A stretch of 22,070 nt of DNA. Origin: JAADHY01 sp964428935. Lineage in GTDB: Bacteria > Planctomycetota > Planctomycetia > Planctomycetales > Planctomycetaceae. The notes beneath the pieces were generated by a model. The model worked only from the letters and a program-made list of their open reading frames with translations. It was not told the origin of the DNA and did no database searches. Each line of letters opens with the position of its first letter. The first letter of the stretch is position 1. The translations under genes were made by a program, and so were the position numbers. Shown here piece by piece: positions 1 through 8,404 of this stretch. The stretch lies in assembly GCA_964428935.1 (NCBI GenBank), contig CAYSAG010000053.1, positions 1 through 22,070 of the forward strand, read 5' to 3'.

Positions 1-900
1 GTACAAGTCCTCGCGGAAACGTCCGCTGGCAATCAGCTCCGGCAGCGACTGGTGCGTGGCGGCAATCAAACGGAAGTCGATTCGTCGTGGTCGAGCGTCG
101 CCGACCGGAACGACCTCGCGGTGCTCGATTGCTCGGAGCAACTTGACTTGAATGGCCAGCGGGACGTCGCCGATTTCGTCCAGGAAGACCGTTCCGCCGT
201 GAGCCAACTCCAGCAACCCTTTGCGGTCCTGTTCGGCTCCCGTAAAAGCGCCCCGCACGTGACCGAACAGCTCGCTTTCAATGACGTTCGGGCTGAGCGC
301 CGCCAGGCAGACCGGCACGAACGGCCCGTCTCGACGAACGCTGTGGCGGTGAATGGCCTTCGCGACCAGTTCTTTTCCCGTGCCACTTTCGCCGGTAATG
401 AGCACCGAGACGTCGGTCCGCGCAGCCAGGGCAATTTTCTTGAAAACCTGCTGCATGGCCGGCGACTTGCCGACAATCGGGTCCGGACCGCTGTCAGCGC
501 CCCAGCCCGTTTCGTCTTCGGTTCGCGGCTCGTCCTTCCGACGTTCTCGCAAGGCACGACGAACCACCTCCGTCACCTGGTCCAGGTCGAAGGGCTTCGG
601 CAGGTAGTCGAAGGCTCCCTGCTGAATGGCTTGCACGGCCGTGTCGAGGTCGCCGAAAGCCGTAATCAGAATGATGGGCACGTCGCCCGCGCACCGGCGG
701 AAATGCTCAATGGCCGAAAGGCCGTCCAGCCCGGGCAGCCGCAGGTCCAGAATGACGGCGTCCGGCCGTTGCTGCTCGGCCAGTCGCAAGCCCTCTTCGG
801 CCGAAGGAGCAATGTCGACCTGGTGCCCTTCTTCCGTCAACAGCTCGCGGAATCCCCAGCAAATGGTGGGTTCGTCGTCGACAATCAGCACGCGACTCAT
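1..900 (-). CDS. Sigma-54-dependent response regulator, NtrC family (partial, 3' end outside window)
   Basis: This is a cytoplasmic transcription activator that, when phosphorylated, remodels sigma-54 RNA polymerase. The visible 300 residues hold a receiver domain (about 1-120) with the acidic pair D8-D9, phosphoacceptor D52 (LDLRLPG) and K102 (PKPF). A charged linker (about 120-140) follows, then the start of the AAA+ domain: Walker A GESGTGK at 170-176, the sigma-54 contact loop GAFTGA at 217-222, and Walker B VFLDE at 238-242. The frame is still open at FREDLY on the window edge, so the rest of the AAA+ domain and the expected Fis-type HTH lie outside. The ATG start is fixed by the classic receiver N-terminus MSRVLIVDDE. 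It begins 10 bp after the kinase gene's stop, so the pair is almost certainly one operon. GAFTGA shows true sigma-54 dependence; the target promoters are unknown. Confidence 0.96.
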   Translation of the reverse strand, partial: MSRVLIVDDEPTICWGFRELLTEEGHQVDIAPSAEEGLRLAEQQRPDAVILDLRLPGLDGLSAIEHFRRCAGDVPIILITAFGDLDTAVQAIQQGAFDYLPKPFDLDQVTEVVRRALRERRKDEPRTEDETGWGADSGPDPIVGKSPAMQQVFKKIALAARTDVSVLITGESGTGKELVAKAIHRHSVRRDGPFVPVCLAALSPNVIESELFGHVRGAFTGAEQDRKGLLELAHGGTVFLDEIGDVPLAIQVKLLRAIEHREVVPVGDARPRRIDFRLIAATHQSLPELIASGRFREDLY

Positions 901-910
901 TCTCTTTCAC

Positions 911-2422
911 TCACCGGTCAGTGGCCAAGTTGGTGCCTGTCTTTGCGCCCGGCACGTCTTCGCTCGGCGCCCGTTCGCTGGTGTGGGTTTCGTCTTCGTG
1001 CCCGTTTTCGGCGACCTCGCTGGCCGGGCCGTCGGGGCCGCCCCTCGTGTCGACCGGACGACGAGCCGGCCAGCGGAGCGTGAACACGGTCTGGTCGTGC
1101 TGCCGCGTCCAGGTCAATTCGCCGTCGAGCTCGCTCGCCACCCGCCGAGCAATGGCCAGACCCAGTCCAACGCCTTCCGGCTTGGACGTGACGAACGGCT
1201 CGAACAACTTCGCGCGAATTTCTTCCGGCGGGCCCGGGCCGGTGTCGACCACCTCCACACAGACCGACCGACCGTCGCCGCGGGCGCGAACCCACACGCG
1301 ACCTCCCGGACCAGCCGCCTCAATGGCGTTCAACATGAGGTTCATGACCGCTACGCGAACGCTGTCCGCCTGAAGCACCTCGGCCGAGCCGTTCGGCAGG
1401 TCGACTGTCAGTTCCAGCTGGACGCCGGTGTGTTCACACATCGGTCGCAGCAACGACTCCAGGTCGCGCAGCAGCCCGCTCAGCTCGCCCGCCGCCTGTT
1501 GCGACGGCTGGTCTCGCCGAGCAAAGGCCAAAAACGAGCGAACGTGGTCCTCGGTCAAGACCAGCTGCCGCAGTGCGACCTGCAGGCTTTCTTCGCCTTT
1601 GGACGTGCCGCACCGTTTCCGGTGCAGCTCCAATGCCATGCGAGCCCCGGCAATGTCGTTGCGAAGCTGGTGAGCCAGTCCGCCGGCGACTTGGGCCAAC
1701 ACCCGGAGCTGCTCGGTCTGACGAATTGTCTCCTGCATTTGCTCCAGGCGGTCCGACAGGCGGTTGGCGGAAACCAGCAGGTCGGACAGTTCGTCCCGAG
1801 GCGTCGTCACCGGCGCGCGGACGAAGCGGCCAGCGGCAATTTGAGCCAGCACCTGCTGGACCCGGCGAATGCGTCGGCCCAAGCGAGCGGCCAGCAGTCC
1901 CGAAACAGCCGCCATGACCAACAACGTGACCGCTCCAATGGCCAGTGGCGGCCAAGCCGCGTTCCAGCGGTCTTCGTGCCAACTGCGGACGGGGTACAGC
2001 ACCACCAACCACGCCGCGTCCCCGGGACGCTCCGCCCGCAGCCGGACCGCAAAGTAAGGGTCCCCGCCAATGGAGACCAACGGGTAGTCGAGCAGCGAGT
2101 CGAGGTCGCGGGCCACCGGCACCGACCACACCAACTGCTGAGCCGTCCCGCTCAACGGCAAAGTCGCGGCCAGGACCGTTCCGCGCCGGTCGAGCACGGC
2201 GAAGTGAGCGTCGGTCAGACCTCGGACCTGCTGCAAGACGTTCTGCGAGAACGGAAACGTCGCCGATTCCAACGTGCGAACGACGCTGCGGAGCCGCGAC
2301 ACCGTCTGTTGCTCGCTGCGACACACAGCCAGCCACGACGCCGTCAGCGCAGTCGTCCCGACGGCGACCAGCAGCACCGTCGCGAAGGGCAGCAGAATTT
2401 GGTTGCGAATGGGCCACCGCAT
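911..2422 (-). CDS. Membrane sensor histidine kinase, partner of the NtrC-type regulator
   Basis: This is a 503-residue sensor kinase that would phosphorylate the regulator encoded 10 bp downstream. TM1 lies at about 9-30, an extracytoplasmic sensor region at about 31-155, and TM2 at about 157-180, followed by a HAMP-like linker (about 180-235). The dimerisation/phosphoacceptor helix carries LAHQLRN with H251. The ATPase domain has an N box (NLMLNAIEAA, N365), G1 DTGPG (393-397), an F box LFEPF (406-410) and G2 GVGLGLA (417-423). A C-terminal tail of about 50 residues, rich in Pro, Gly and Glu, looks disordered. A longer frame starts at 2611, but its first 63 residues are Arg/Pro-rich and would precede TM1, so I chose the ATG that places MRWPIRNQ directly before TM1. 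The sensor has no family I recognise, so the signal is unknown. A 185-bp gap separates it from lpxK. Confidence 0.92.
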   Translation of the reverse strand: MRWPIRNQILLPFATVLLVAVGTTALTASWLAVCRSEQQTVSRLRSVVRTLESATFPFSQNVLQQVRGLTDAHFAVLDRRGTVLAATLPLSGTAQQLVWSVPVARDLDSLLDYPLVSIGGDPYFAVRLRAERPGDAAWLVVLYPVRSWHEDRWNAAWPPLAIGAVTLLVMAAVSGLLAARLGRRIRRVQQVLAQIAAGRFVRAPVTTPRDELSDLLVSANRLSDRLEQMQETIRQTEQLRVLAQVAGGLAHQLRNDIAGARMALELHRKRCGTSKGEESLQVALRQLVLTEDHVRSFLAFARRDQPSQQAAGELSGLLRDLESLLRPMCEHTGVQLELTVDLPNGSAEVLQADSVRVAVMNLMLNAIEAAGPGGRVWVRARGDGRSVCVEVVDTGPGPPEEIRAKLFEPFVTSKPEGVGLGLAIARRVASELDGELTWTRQHDQTVFTLRWPARRPVDTRGGPDGPASEVAENGHEDETHTSERAPSEDVPGAKTGTNLATDR

Positions 2423-2607
2423 GAGAAGAGCTTGCGCTGGTTGGACGACAGTGTTTCCTCGTCCGGTCTGTGGTGAACCGTCTGCGGAACCGGACTGTCC
2501 ATTGTAAAGCCGCGTGGGCCGGACGGGTACGCACGTCGGTGGAGTGGCCGTTTCAGAGGGACGAGCGGCGCGGTTTCGCTGCCTTCGGACGGGTCGGCGC
2601 CGGCGGT

Positions 2608-3666
2608 TCAACGGCTCGCACCGAGTTCCGCCACTTCAGACAGTCGCCGCTCGAACTCCTCGCGGCCCCGAACCAGCACCGGTTCCACAAGCAGGGCGCG
2701 CAACGGCCGGTCGTCGGTCCACAGCCGGTCGACCTTGACCAGGTCCTTGAGCGTCGTCACGACGGCAGCGGCTCCGCAGTCGCAAGCGGCTCGTTGCACC
2801 TGCTGCAAGTCGTCAGCCGAGTAGTGGTGGTGGTCGGGGAAGGCGAACAGCTTGCCGAGCTGCACGCCGCAGTCGAGCAAGGTCGCGCGGAAAGCGTCCG
2901 GGTTTCCAATTCCGCAAAAAGCCACGACCGGCTGGCCGCGCAGGTTGTCCAAAGGCGTTCGGTTGCCGCGGCCGTCCAAAAGGCCGGTGGGCTGGAAGGC
3001 CACTTCGGCGAGCAACGCACCGGGCGCTGCAGCGGTCACTTCGTCCCGCAGCCGACACAGTCGACCAGCGTCGACCAGCTCGACCCGCGTCAAACAGACG
3101 ACCTGCGCGCGGCGGAGCGAACGGCGCGGCTCGCGCAACAGCCCGCGCGGCAACAGTCGACCGAACCCCCACGGGTTGGTGGCGTCGACCAGGACCACGT
3201 CCAGGTCTCGGCGGAGCCGTCGGTGCTGGAAGCCGTCGTCGAGGACCAACACGTTGCAGCCCAACCGGACCGCTCGGGCCGCCCCTTGCACCCGGTCGGC
3301 GTTTTGCACGTGAGGCACGTCGGGGCACAGCCGCTCCAGCACCAGTTTCTCGTCGTTGGCCGACTCGCTGTGCCTCCGGTAGCCACGACTCAAAATGCCC
3401 GGCCGGAGTCCTCGGCGACGAAACCACTCCACCACCAGCGCAACGACCGGCGTCTTGCCCGTTCCGCCGGTCGTCAGGTTGCCCACGCTGACCACCGGCA
3501 CGTCGGCGGCGTGTTGTCGGAACCAACCGCGGTCGTAGCACCAGTTACGAGCGGAAACGACAACAGCGTAGGGCACGGAAGCGGCGGCGAAGACCGCTCG
3601 GGCCGTCGCCGCCGTCAGTCCGGTTCTGCTGCCGGAAACAACTTCGCGGAACCAAGCTTCGACCAC
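2608..3666 (-). CDS. lpxK: Tetraacyldisaccharide 4'-kinase (lipid A biosynthesis)
   Basis: LpxK phosphorylates the 4' position of the lipid A disaccharide precursor on the inner face of the cytoplasmic membrane, using ATP. The protein has 352 residues, close to the family norm of about 330-350. It shows the family's N-terminal amphipathic segment, Walker A GNLTTGGTGKTP with K71, the motif SRGYRR, a D105-E106 pair matching the family's catalytic-site Asp region, DDGFQH at 143-148, and FPDHHHYS carrying the conserved His. The start is GTG at 3664-3666; an in-frame stop lies only 12 codons upstream and no better start is seen. It follows icd after 72 bp in the same direction, so cotranscription is possible. 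Its presence supports a lipid A-type outer membrane, as known for planctomycetes. Confidence 0.95.
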   Translation of the reverse strand: MVEAWFREVVSGSRTGLTAATARAVFAAASVPYAVVVSARNWCYDRGWFRQHAADVPVVSVGNLTTGGTGKTPVVALVVEWFRRRGLRPGILSRGYRRHSESANDEKLVLERLCPDVPHVQNADRVQGAARAVRLGCNVLVLDDGFQHRRLRRDLDVVLVDATNPWGFGRLLPRGLLREPRRSLRRAQVVCLTRVELVDAGRLCRLRDEVTAAAPGALLAEVAFQPTGLLDGRGNRTPLDNLRGQPVVAFCGIGNPDAFRATLLDCGVQLGKLFAFPDHHHYSADDLQQVQRAACDCGAAAVVTTLKDLVKVDRLWTDDRPLRALLVEPVLVRGREEFERRLSEVAELGASR

Positions 3667-3738
3667 GTCCAGCTCGCCGAAAGGGCTTTGTCGCGGGCAC
3701 GGTTACAACCCAGACTCGCCCACCAGCAGCCAGCCGGC

Positions 3739-4998
3739 TCAGTCCATGTGCTCAATGACCGCCGTGCCGAATTCGGAGCACTTCACCAGGGTGGCCTGGT
3801 GGCCTTCGGCCACCATGAGCCGGTGGAAGTCGTAGGTCACCGTTCGGGCGGCAATGGCCCCGCGCATGCCTTTGATGATTAGGTCGGCCGCTTCGGTCCA
3901 GCCGAGGTAACGCAGCATCATTTCACCCGAGAGAATGAGCGACCCGGGGTTGACCTTGTCTTGGCCTGCGTACTTCGGCGCCGTGCCGTGCGTGGCCTCG
4001 AAAATGGCGTGCCCGGTGACGTAGTTGATGTTGCCGCCGGGAGCGATTCCAATGCCGCCGACCTGAGCGGCCAGGGCGTCGGAAATGTAGTCGCCGTTCA
4101 AGTTCAACGTGGCAATGATGTCGTACTCGGCCGGCCGCGTCAAAATTTGCTGCAACATGGCGTCGGCAATGACGTCCTTGACAAGGACACCGCCCAGCTC
4201 GTCCGGCAGCCGACACCACGGACCGCCGTCAATGGGCTGAGCCTTGTACTTCTCGCGAGCCAGTTCGTAACCCCAGTCGCGAAAAGCTCCCTCCGTGAAC
4301 TTCATGATGTTGCCTTTGTGCACCAGCGTGACCGACTTCCGTCCGTTCCGAATGGCGTACTGAATGGCTGCGTCCACCAAACGCTGCGTGCCCTCGCGAC
4401 TGACCGGCTTCACACCAATCCCCGACGTGTCGGGAAACCGAATCTTCTTGAATCGCTCGGGGAAATGCTCGGCCAGCAGTTTCTTGAACCGTTCGCAGTC
4501 CTCGTCTCCACTGCGGAATTCAATGCCCGCGTAAATGTCCTCCGTGTTTTCCCGAAAGACGACCATGTCCACTAGGTCCGGACGCCGTACCGGGCTGGGA
4601 ACGCCCGGAAAGTAACGAACGGGCCGTTGGCAAACGTACAAGTCCAGCTGTTGTCGTAAGGCGACGTTCAGCGAGCGAATGCCGCCGCCGACGGGCGTCG
4701 TCAGCGGCCCCTTAATGCCAACCAGGTGCGTCTTGAAGGCTTCGATTGTCTCGTCGGGCAGCCACGAGCCGGTTTGGTTGTAAGCCTTTTCACCGGCCAG
4801 AACCTCTTTCCAAACAATCGACCGGGCGCCGCCGTACGCCTTTTCGACAGCCGCGTCCAACACGCGCACCGTTGCAGCCCAAATGTCTGGGCCCGTTCCG
4901 TCCCCCTCAATGAACGGAATAATCGGGTGGTCGGGAACGAGCAGCTTCGGCCGTCCCTGCTCGTCTTTCCCCATTTGAATCAGTTCGCCTTGTGTCAT
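3739..4998 (-). CDS. icd: NADP-dependent isocitrate dehydrogenase
   Basis: This enzyme converts isocitrate to 2-oxoglutarate and CO2, making NADPH, in the TCA cycle. It has 419 residues, the usual length for the bacterial homodimeric type (E. coli has 416). Conserved parts include the N-terminal FIEGDGTGPDIW, the substrate loop IRSLNVALRQ with S109, N111 and R115 (S109 matches the regulatory phosphoserine of E. coli), FRENTEDIYAG with R149 and Y156, the catalytic K228 in HKGNIMKF, and metal-binding aspartates in NGDYISD. NADP preference is supported by K342-Y343 and V349 in APKYAGQDKV and by Y389/R393 in TYDFHRL, matching the E. coli NADP determinants. A GGGGGA stretch 10-15 bases before the ATG could serve as the ribosome site. 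No aceK or other TCA gene is in view. Confidence 0.98.
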   Translation of the reverse strand: MTQGELIQMGKDEQGRPKLLVPDHPIIPFIEGDGTGPDIWAATVRVLDAAVEKAYGGARSIVWKEVLAGEKAYNQTGSWLPDETIEAFKTHLVGIKGPLTTPVGGGIRSLNVALRQQLDLYVCQRPVRYFPGVPSPVRRPDLVDMVVFRENTEDIYAGIEFRSGDEDCERFKKLLAEHFPERFKKIRFPDTSGIGVKPVSREGTQRLVDAAIQYAIRNGRKSVTLVHKGNIMKFTEGAFRDWGYELAREKYKAQPIDGGPWCRLPDELGGVLVKDVIADAMLQQILTRPAEYDIIATLNLNGDYISDALAAQVGGIGIAPGGNINYVTGHAIFEATHGTAPKYAGQDKVNPGSLILSGEMMLRYLGWTEAADLIIKGMRGAIAARTVTYDFHRLMVAEGHQATLVKCSEFGTAVIEHMD

Positions 4999-5470
4999 CT
5001 CCCCGGTTTCCCCCTTTTCAGACTGGACCTCACCAGCAACAACAACTCCCCTTCAAACAACTCCGAGCCGGCGTCTTCCGACGGCCGGCCGCAGCTAGAC
5101 CGACTTCGCTTCGCCGGTTGAAGCTTTTACCCGGACCACGCTCGCTTGTCGTCCGGCGACCACGTCCACGGACGGACAACCGCCCGTGTCTTCGTCGCCG
5201 CCGAGCGACCCGCCGGCTCCCTTTCACCAGCTCCCGCCGCCGACCCGCACGACCGACCGCACCCTCGCGACCGGTTCTTCAACTCTCGAAGCTCCAGAAC
5301 TCCCGAAGCTCCAGCAAAACGCTGCCGTCGCAGAATAGCGGATGCATGAAACAGCGAAAAGCCAGCGGACACGGCCAGCAGCCACGGCGCGGGCAGGCGC
5401 CGGGACGCTCGTCGCGGACCCGGCCACTGGGACGGCAGTCGGTCGAGGTTTGCTGGACGCGTTGCTCTTG
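4999..5470. other. 472-bp intergenic region between icd and the cupin gene
   Basis: No convincing gene is seen on either strand. The short open frames here are Arg- and Ser-rich, lack recognisable domains and partly lie over the cupin gene. The stretch nearest icd is pyrimidine-rich on the plus strand and holds the icd ribosome-binding region. Its one clear structure is a 17-bp tandem repeat at 5281-5314. Because genes on both sides read leftward, this gap probably holds the icd promoter, though I cannot name -35/-10 boxes. Confidence 0.5.
5281..5314. repeat. Two-copy 17-bp tandem repeat
   Basis: Two adjacent 17-bp units read AACTCTCGAAGCTCCAG (5281-5297) and AACTCCCGAAGCTCCAG (5298-5314), differing at one base. 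They lie about 285 bp upstream of the icd start, in the gap between icd and the cupin gene. A tandem operator or a chance duplication are both possible. Confidence 0.6.
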
Positions 5471-5935
5471 TCAGTCGAAATGCTCGTCGGCCGGGTCGAA
5501 CTTCGGCAGCACCACAATCAGCACTTTCATGCGGCCCAGCGCCCGGTGACGGACCCCCGGCGGAATCACGACGCACAGGCCGGGCTTCACGTCCAGCCGT
5601 GTGTCGTCCAACTCCATCTGTGCGCCCGGCTCGCACTCCAGGAAAAAGTAGGTCTCGGTCAGCCGCTTGTGGTAATGGCGGCGAGCGTCCAAAGAGATTT
5701 CGGTGACATGAATGGTGCCGGGGAAAAGGTCGGTGTCGGCGAAGGCTCGACGAGCCGTGCCGCAGGGGCAGCTCACTCCTGGAATTTCCGAAAAGTCCGC
5801 TAGGGCCCAGCGCGGTCCGGCCGGAGGCCGGCTTGGCTGCGACGGAGCCGCGTGGTCCTGCGGGCTTTGCTCCTCGACGGCCGGACCGTCCTCGCGGTTC
5901 TCCGCATTTTCAGGCTGGTGTTCGTTGTCGGTCAT
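5471..5935 (-). CDS. Small cupin-domain protein
   Basis: This is a 154-residue single-domain cupin. Residues 1-40 are Glu/Pro-rich and probably disordered. The barrel follows from about residue 50. Cupin motif 1 reads ARRHYHKRLTETYFFLE (HxH and a later Glu, typical metal ligands) and motif 2 reads GLCVVIPPGVRHRA (the last metal-binding His). Before the barrel is a CPCGTARRAF segment whose two cysteines may matter. I chose the ATG at 5935 over an upstream in-frame TTG at 5965. The gene starts 43 bp after the symporter stop in the same direction, so it may share that transcript. Cupins this small include sugar epimerases, isomerases, dioxygenases and ligand sensors; the sequence does not decide which. 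Confidence 0.88.
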   Translation of the reverse strand: MTDNEHQPENAENREDGPAVEEQSPQDHAAPSQPSRPPAGPRWALADFSEIPGVSCPCGTARRAFADTDLFPGTIHVTEISLDARRHYHKRLTETYFFLECEPGAQMELDDTRLDVKPGLCVVIPPGVRHRALGRMKVLIVVLPKFDPADEHFD

Positions 5936-5978
5936 TGTGCTCTTGCCTCGAACTTCAGTTGGCAAACGCCCCAGACTC

Positions 5979-7691
5979 TCATGAAATCAACCAAACGAAC
6001 GACCCGATCAACGCGGCCACGGCCAACCAGCCCACGACAAAGCCGGCGACCATTCGCGTCGACGGCACGTAGATTTCCCAGTTTTGGGCGGGAACCAGCT
6101 TTCGGGGTGCCGGTGGAGTGACGCCTTCCGGAAGCGTACACGGAGCCACGACCCGCTCGCCCGGCTCGACCGGCGTTCGGACCAGGGCGTAAAAACGGTC
6201 GAGCTGCTCCTTGGGTGTCGGACGTGTCAGCAGACTGGCGACGACTCCGGCCAGCGTCCCCGTCGTCAAGTAGAAGACCATTTGCCACGGCAGGTACACT
6301 TCGGGCTGACCGTCTCGAAAGAACACCAGTCGCAGCGACTCCGACCCCGGGACCTGTTCCAACCACTCGACAAAGAACGCTTGCGTCGTCAGCCACCAAG
6401 TGGCGAAGGCGACCAGAGCCGAGCTCCATGCCCCAGCCGAGTTCATTCGCCTCCAAAACAGCCCCAGCCAGAAGGCAATGCCGAGCATGGGACCGATTTT
6501 CCAGAAAATCTCCAATCCTTTCACTACGCCCTCCAGGCGGTAGGCGAAGACGACGCCGGCCACGACGATTCCGAGCGAACTGAGCCGAGCGACCCAAAGG
6601 TAGTGACGCTCGGACCGTCCCGGCACCAGTGGCTTGTACAGGTTCTCGGTGAACAGGCCGCTGGTGGCAATCATGAACGCGTCGCACGAGCTCATGACGG
6701 CCGCCAACACACCGGCCAAGAACAGACCGAGCAGCCCGGGCAGGACCTGCGGCAAGAACTCGCGAGCCATCTGGCCAAAGACGTTGTCCGGGTTGATGTC
6801 CGAGCGTCCCCGCTCGCTCAAGTAAACAATCGCCGCAACCCCAATCAGCGTCCAAGCAATTGTGCAGACTCGCTTCAGCAGATTGCCGCCCATGAACCCG
6901 ACCTGGCCGTCCAGCTCGGTGCGTCCGGCTGCACAGTTCCCCATGACGTGCGGCTGACTGACAATGCCCACCAACCCGTTCAGAGCAATGACCGTGACGT
7001 AGAAGACACCAATCTCGGCCGGGGCGACCAGGCTGAGCTTGTCGGCCGAGAGCTTTTGGTGCAGAGCGTCTAGGCCACCAACCGCGCTCAACAAGAAGGG
7101 CAGCAGCAGGAACGAAAACGCGACCGTCAGCACGCCCTGAATGAAGTCCGTCAAGACGGCGGCGTGCAGTCCGCCAGCCATTCCGTAAACCACGAACAAC
7201 ACGGTCATGACCGCAATGGCCAAATTGGCGTTCAACGTGCCGCCGGTGCTGGCCTCCAGGACGTGGGCCGACCCTTTGAGCATGACGCCAATGTTGACCG
7301 TGTACTGCATCAGTCCGACCACAGCGAAAAGCATGGCCACCGAACGGCCGTAGCGAGCCTCAAAAACGTCGGCCGTGGTCAGGGCTCGGAACCGACGCAT
7401 CATGGCGGCAATCAACCAGTAGAACGGCGTCGGGAAAAGCCACAGCCACTGGTACCAAATGCCCGACACGCCGTTCGTGTAGCTCTTGGACGCCACAGAG
7501 ACCGCTTGGTCGGAGTGTGTTCCGGCTCCAAAGGCGAAAAAGACCATCAGTGTCTTGCCGAAACGACGCGGCAGCACGAAGTCGGCCATGTTCTTGACAC
7601 GCCGCGCCGTCCACACGCCCAGCCCCGTGACCAGCACGAAGTAGGCCAGCAATGCGAGCAGGTCTGCCCAGTGTAGGCCGAGCCAATACAT
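5979..7691 (-). CDS. Sodium:solute symporter (SSS family)
   Basis: This is an inner-membrane Na+-coupled transporter of 570 residues with roughly thirteen hydrophobic segments, within the usual SSS size range. The family signature is clear: GGLHAAVLTDFIQGVL in the middle of the protein. The N-terminal helix is followed by a short RRVKNMADF segment and a conserved-looking GAGTHSDQ region, as in SSS members. The chosen ATG places MYWLGLHWADLL directly before TM1 and has GAGG about 7 bases upstream; a longer frame from 7763 adds only a charged, non-homologous leader. The substrate cannot be told from sequence: family members carry sugars, proline, pantothenate, urea or acetate. The cupin 43 bp downstream hints that substrate and cupin ligand may be related, but that is inference. 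Confidence 0.93.
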   Translation of the reverse strand: MYWLGLHWADLLALLAYFVLVTGLGVWTARRVKNMADFVLPRRFGKTLMVFFAFGAGTHSDQAVSVASKSYTNGVSGIWYQWLWLFPTPFYWLIAAMMRRFRALTTADVFEARYGRSVAMLFAVVGLMQYTVNIGVMLKGSAHVLEASTGGTLNANLAIAVMTVLFVVYGMAGGLHAAVLTDFIQGVLTVAFSFLLLPFLLSAVGGLDALHQKLSADKLSLVAPAEIGVFYVTVIALNGLVGIVSQPHVMGNCAAGRTELDGQVGFMGGNLLKRVCTIAWTLIGVAAIVYLSERGRSDINPDNVFGQMAREFLPQVLPGLLGLFLAGVLAAVMSSCDAFMIATSGLFTENLYKPLVPGRSERHYLWVARLSSLGIVVAGVVFAYRLEGVVKGLEIFWKIGPMLGIAFWLGLFWRRMNSAGAWSSALVAFATWWLTTQAFFVEWLEQVPGSESLRLVFFRDGQPEVYLPWQMVFYLTTGTLAGVVASLLTRPTPKEQLDRFYALVRTPVEPGERVVAPCTLPEGVTPPAPRKLVPAQNWEIYVPSTRMVAGFVVGWLAVAALIGSFVWLIS

Positions 7692-7977
7692 AGCGCCTCG
7701 CTTCCACCCCGCCGCTGCGTCTCTCGTCTCTTTTCGACGTCCGGCCGTCCAGATTCCGCTCAACCGGTTTACCCAAACCCGCTTGCAAAGTCCACGGTGG
7801 AGGTTTTCGAGGCCGTGGTCCGCTTGACGCCGTCGCGCGGTGCGGCGAAGAATGAGACGGCTTTTGTCGAGCAGTGCTCCGCCGACAGAGAGGTCGAAGG
7901 ACGGTGTGGCCAGATTGGACTGGCGGGAAGGCCGGTCAGCGCGTCAGCGTCGGACAGGGGTTGAAGGAGGAAACGGC

Positions 7978-8370
7978 ATGCTCGGTGGGCCATCCTTGGA
8001 AGTCAAACACTTGGACGACGTGACGGTTCTCCGGCTGGCGGCCAAGCGGCTGGACCCGCAAGCGTTCGAGGTGCTCACCCGACAGCTTTACCGCCTGATT
8101 GACCGGGAGGGGCGCAAGAAGTTTGTTCTGGATTTGTCGGGCGTGGAGTTTCTCTTCAGCGAGGCCGTTGGGTTGCTTCTGGGACTGGAAAAGCGTGTCA
8201 AGAAGAGCGGGTGCGAGCTGAAGCTGTGCGGACTGCGACCGGTCGCTCGGCAAACGCTCGAAACGGCCCAAGTACTGGACCTGTTCGAGGTGTGCGCGGA
8301 CGAGGCGTCGGCCGTGCAAAGTTTTGCGGGCGGGTCGGCCGGACGGTCCGAACCCGCCGCTGGGACCTAG
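7978..8370 (+). CDS. STAS-domain protein (anti-sigma factor antagonist-like)
   Basis: This 130-residue cytoplasmic protein consists of one STAS domain (about 8-110) plus a short Gly/Ser/Ala tail. The fold pattern is visible: beta strands VTVLRL and KKFVLDLSGVEF, the loop FLFSEAVG, then the helix LLLGLEKRVKKSG and strand CELKLCG. STAS proteins such as SpoIIAA/RsbV bind anti-sigma kinases and switch when a Ser/Thr in a DS[ST]G loop is phosphorylated. Here that loop is degenerate: Ser61 remains, but the Asp, the second hydroxyl residue and the first Gly are replaced. The start is fixed by GAAGGAGG ending 7 bases before the ATG. It converges on csrA, 34 bp apart. No partner kinase or sigma factor is in the window. 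Confidence 0.87.
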   Translation: MLGGPSLEVKHLDDVTVLRLAAKRLDPQAFEVLTRQLYRLIDREGRKKFVLDLSGVEFLFSEAVGLLLGLEKRVKKSGCELKLCGLRPVARQTLETAQVLDLFEVCADEASAVQSFAGGSAGRSEPAAGT

Positions 8371-8404
8371 CTGGATGGTTGTGTGCCGAGCGGGGAAGCG
8401 GGGT

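Noticed and set aside
626..2476. 616-codon plus-strand open frame opposite the histidine kinase
   Set aside because: The minus strand has all kinase motifs in order; this frame shows none and is Arg/Gln/His-rich.
2470..3882. 470-codon plus-strand open frame opposite lpxK
   Set aside because: It crosses the end of icd and all of lpxK, both certain genes on the minus strand.
5127..5636. 169-codon minus-strand frame overlapping the cupin gene
   Set aside because: Its first half lies over the cupin coding sequence in another frame, and the rest is Arg/Ser/Ala-rich without a recognisable domain.
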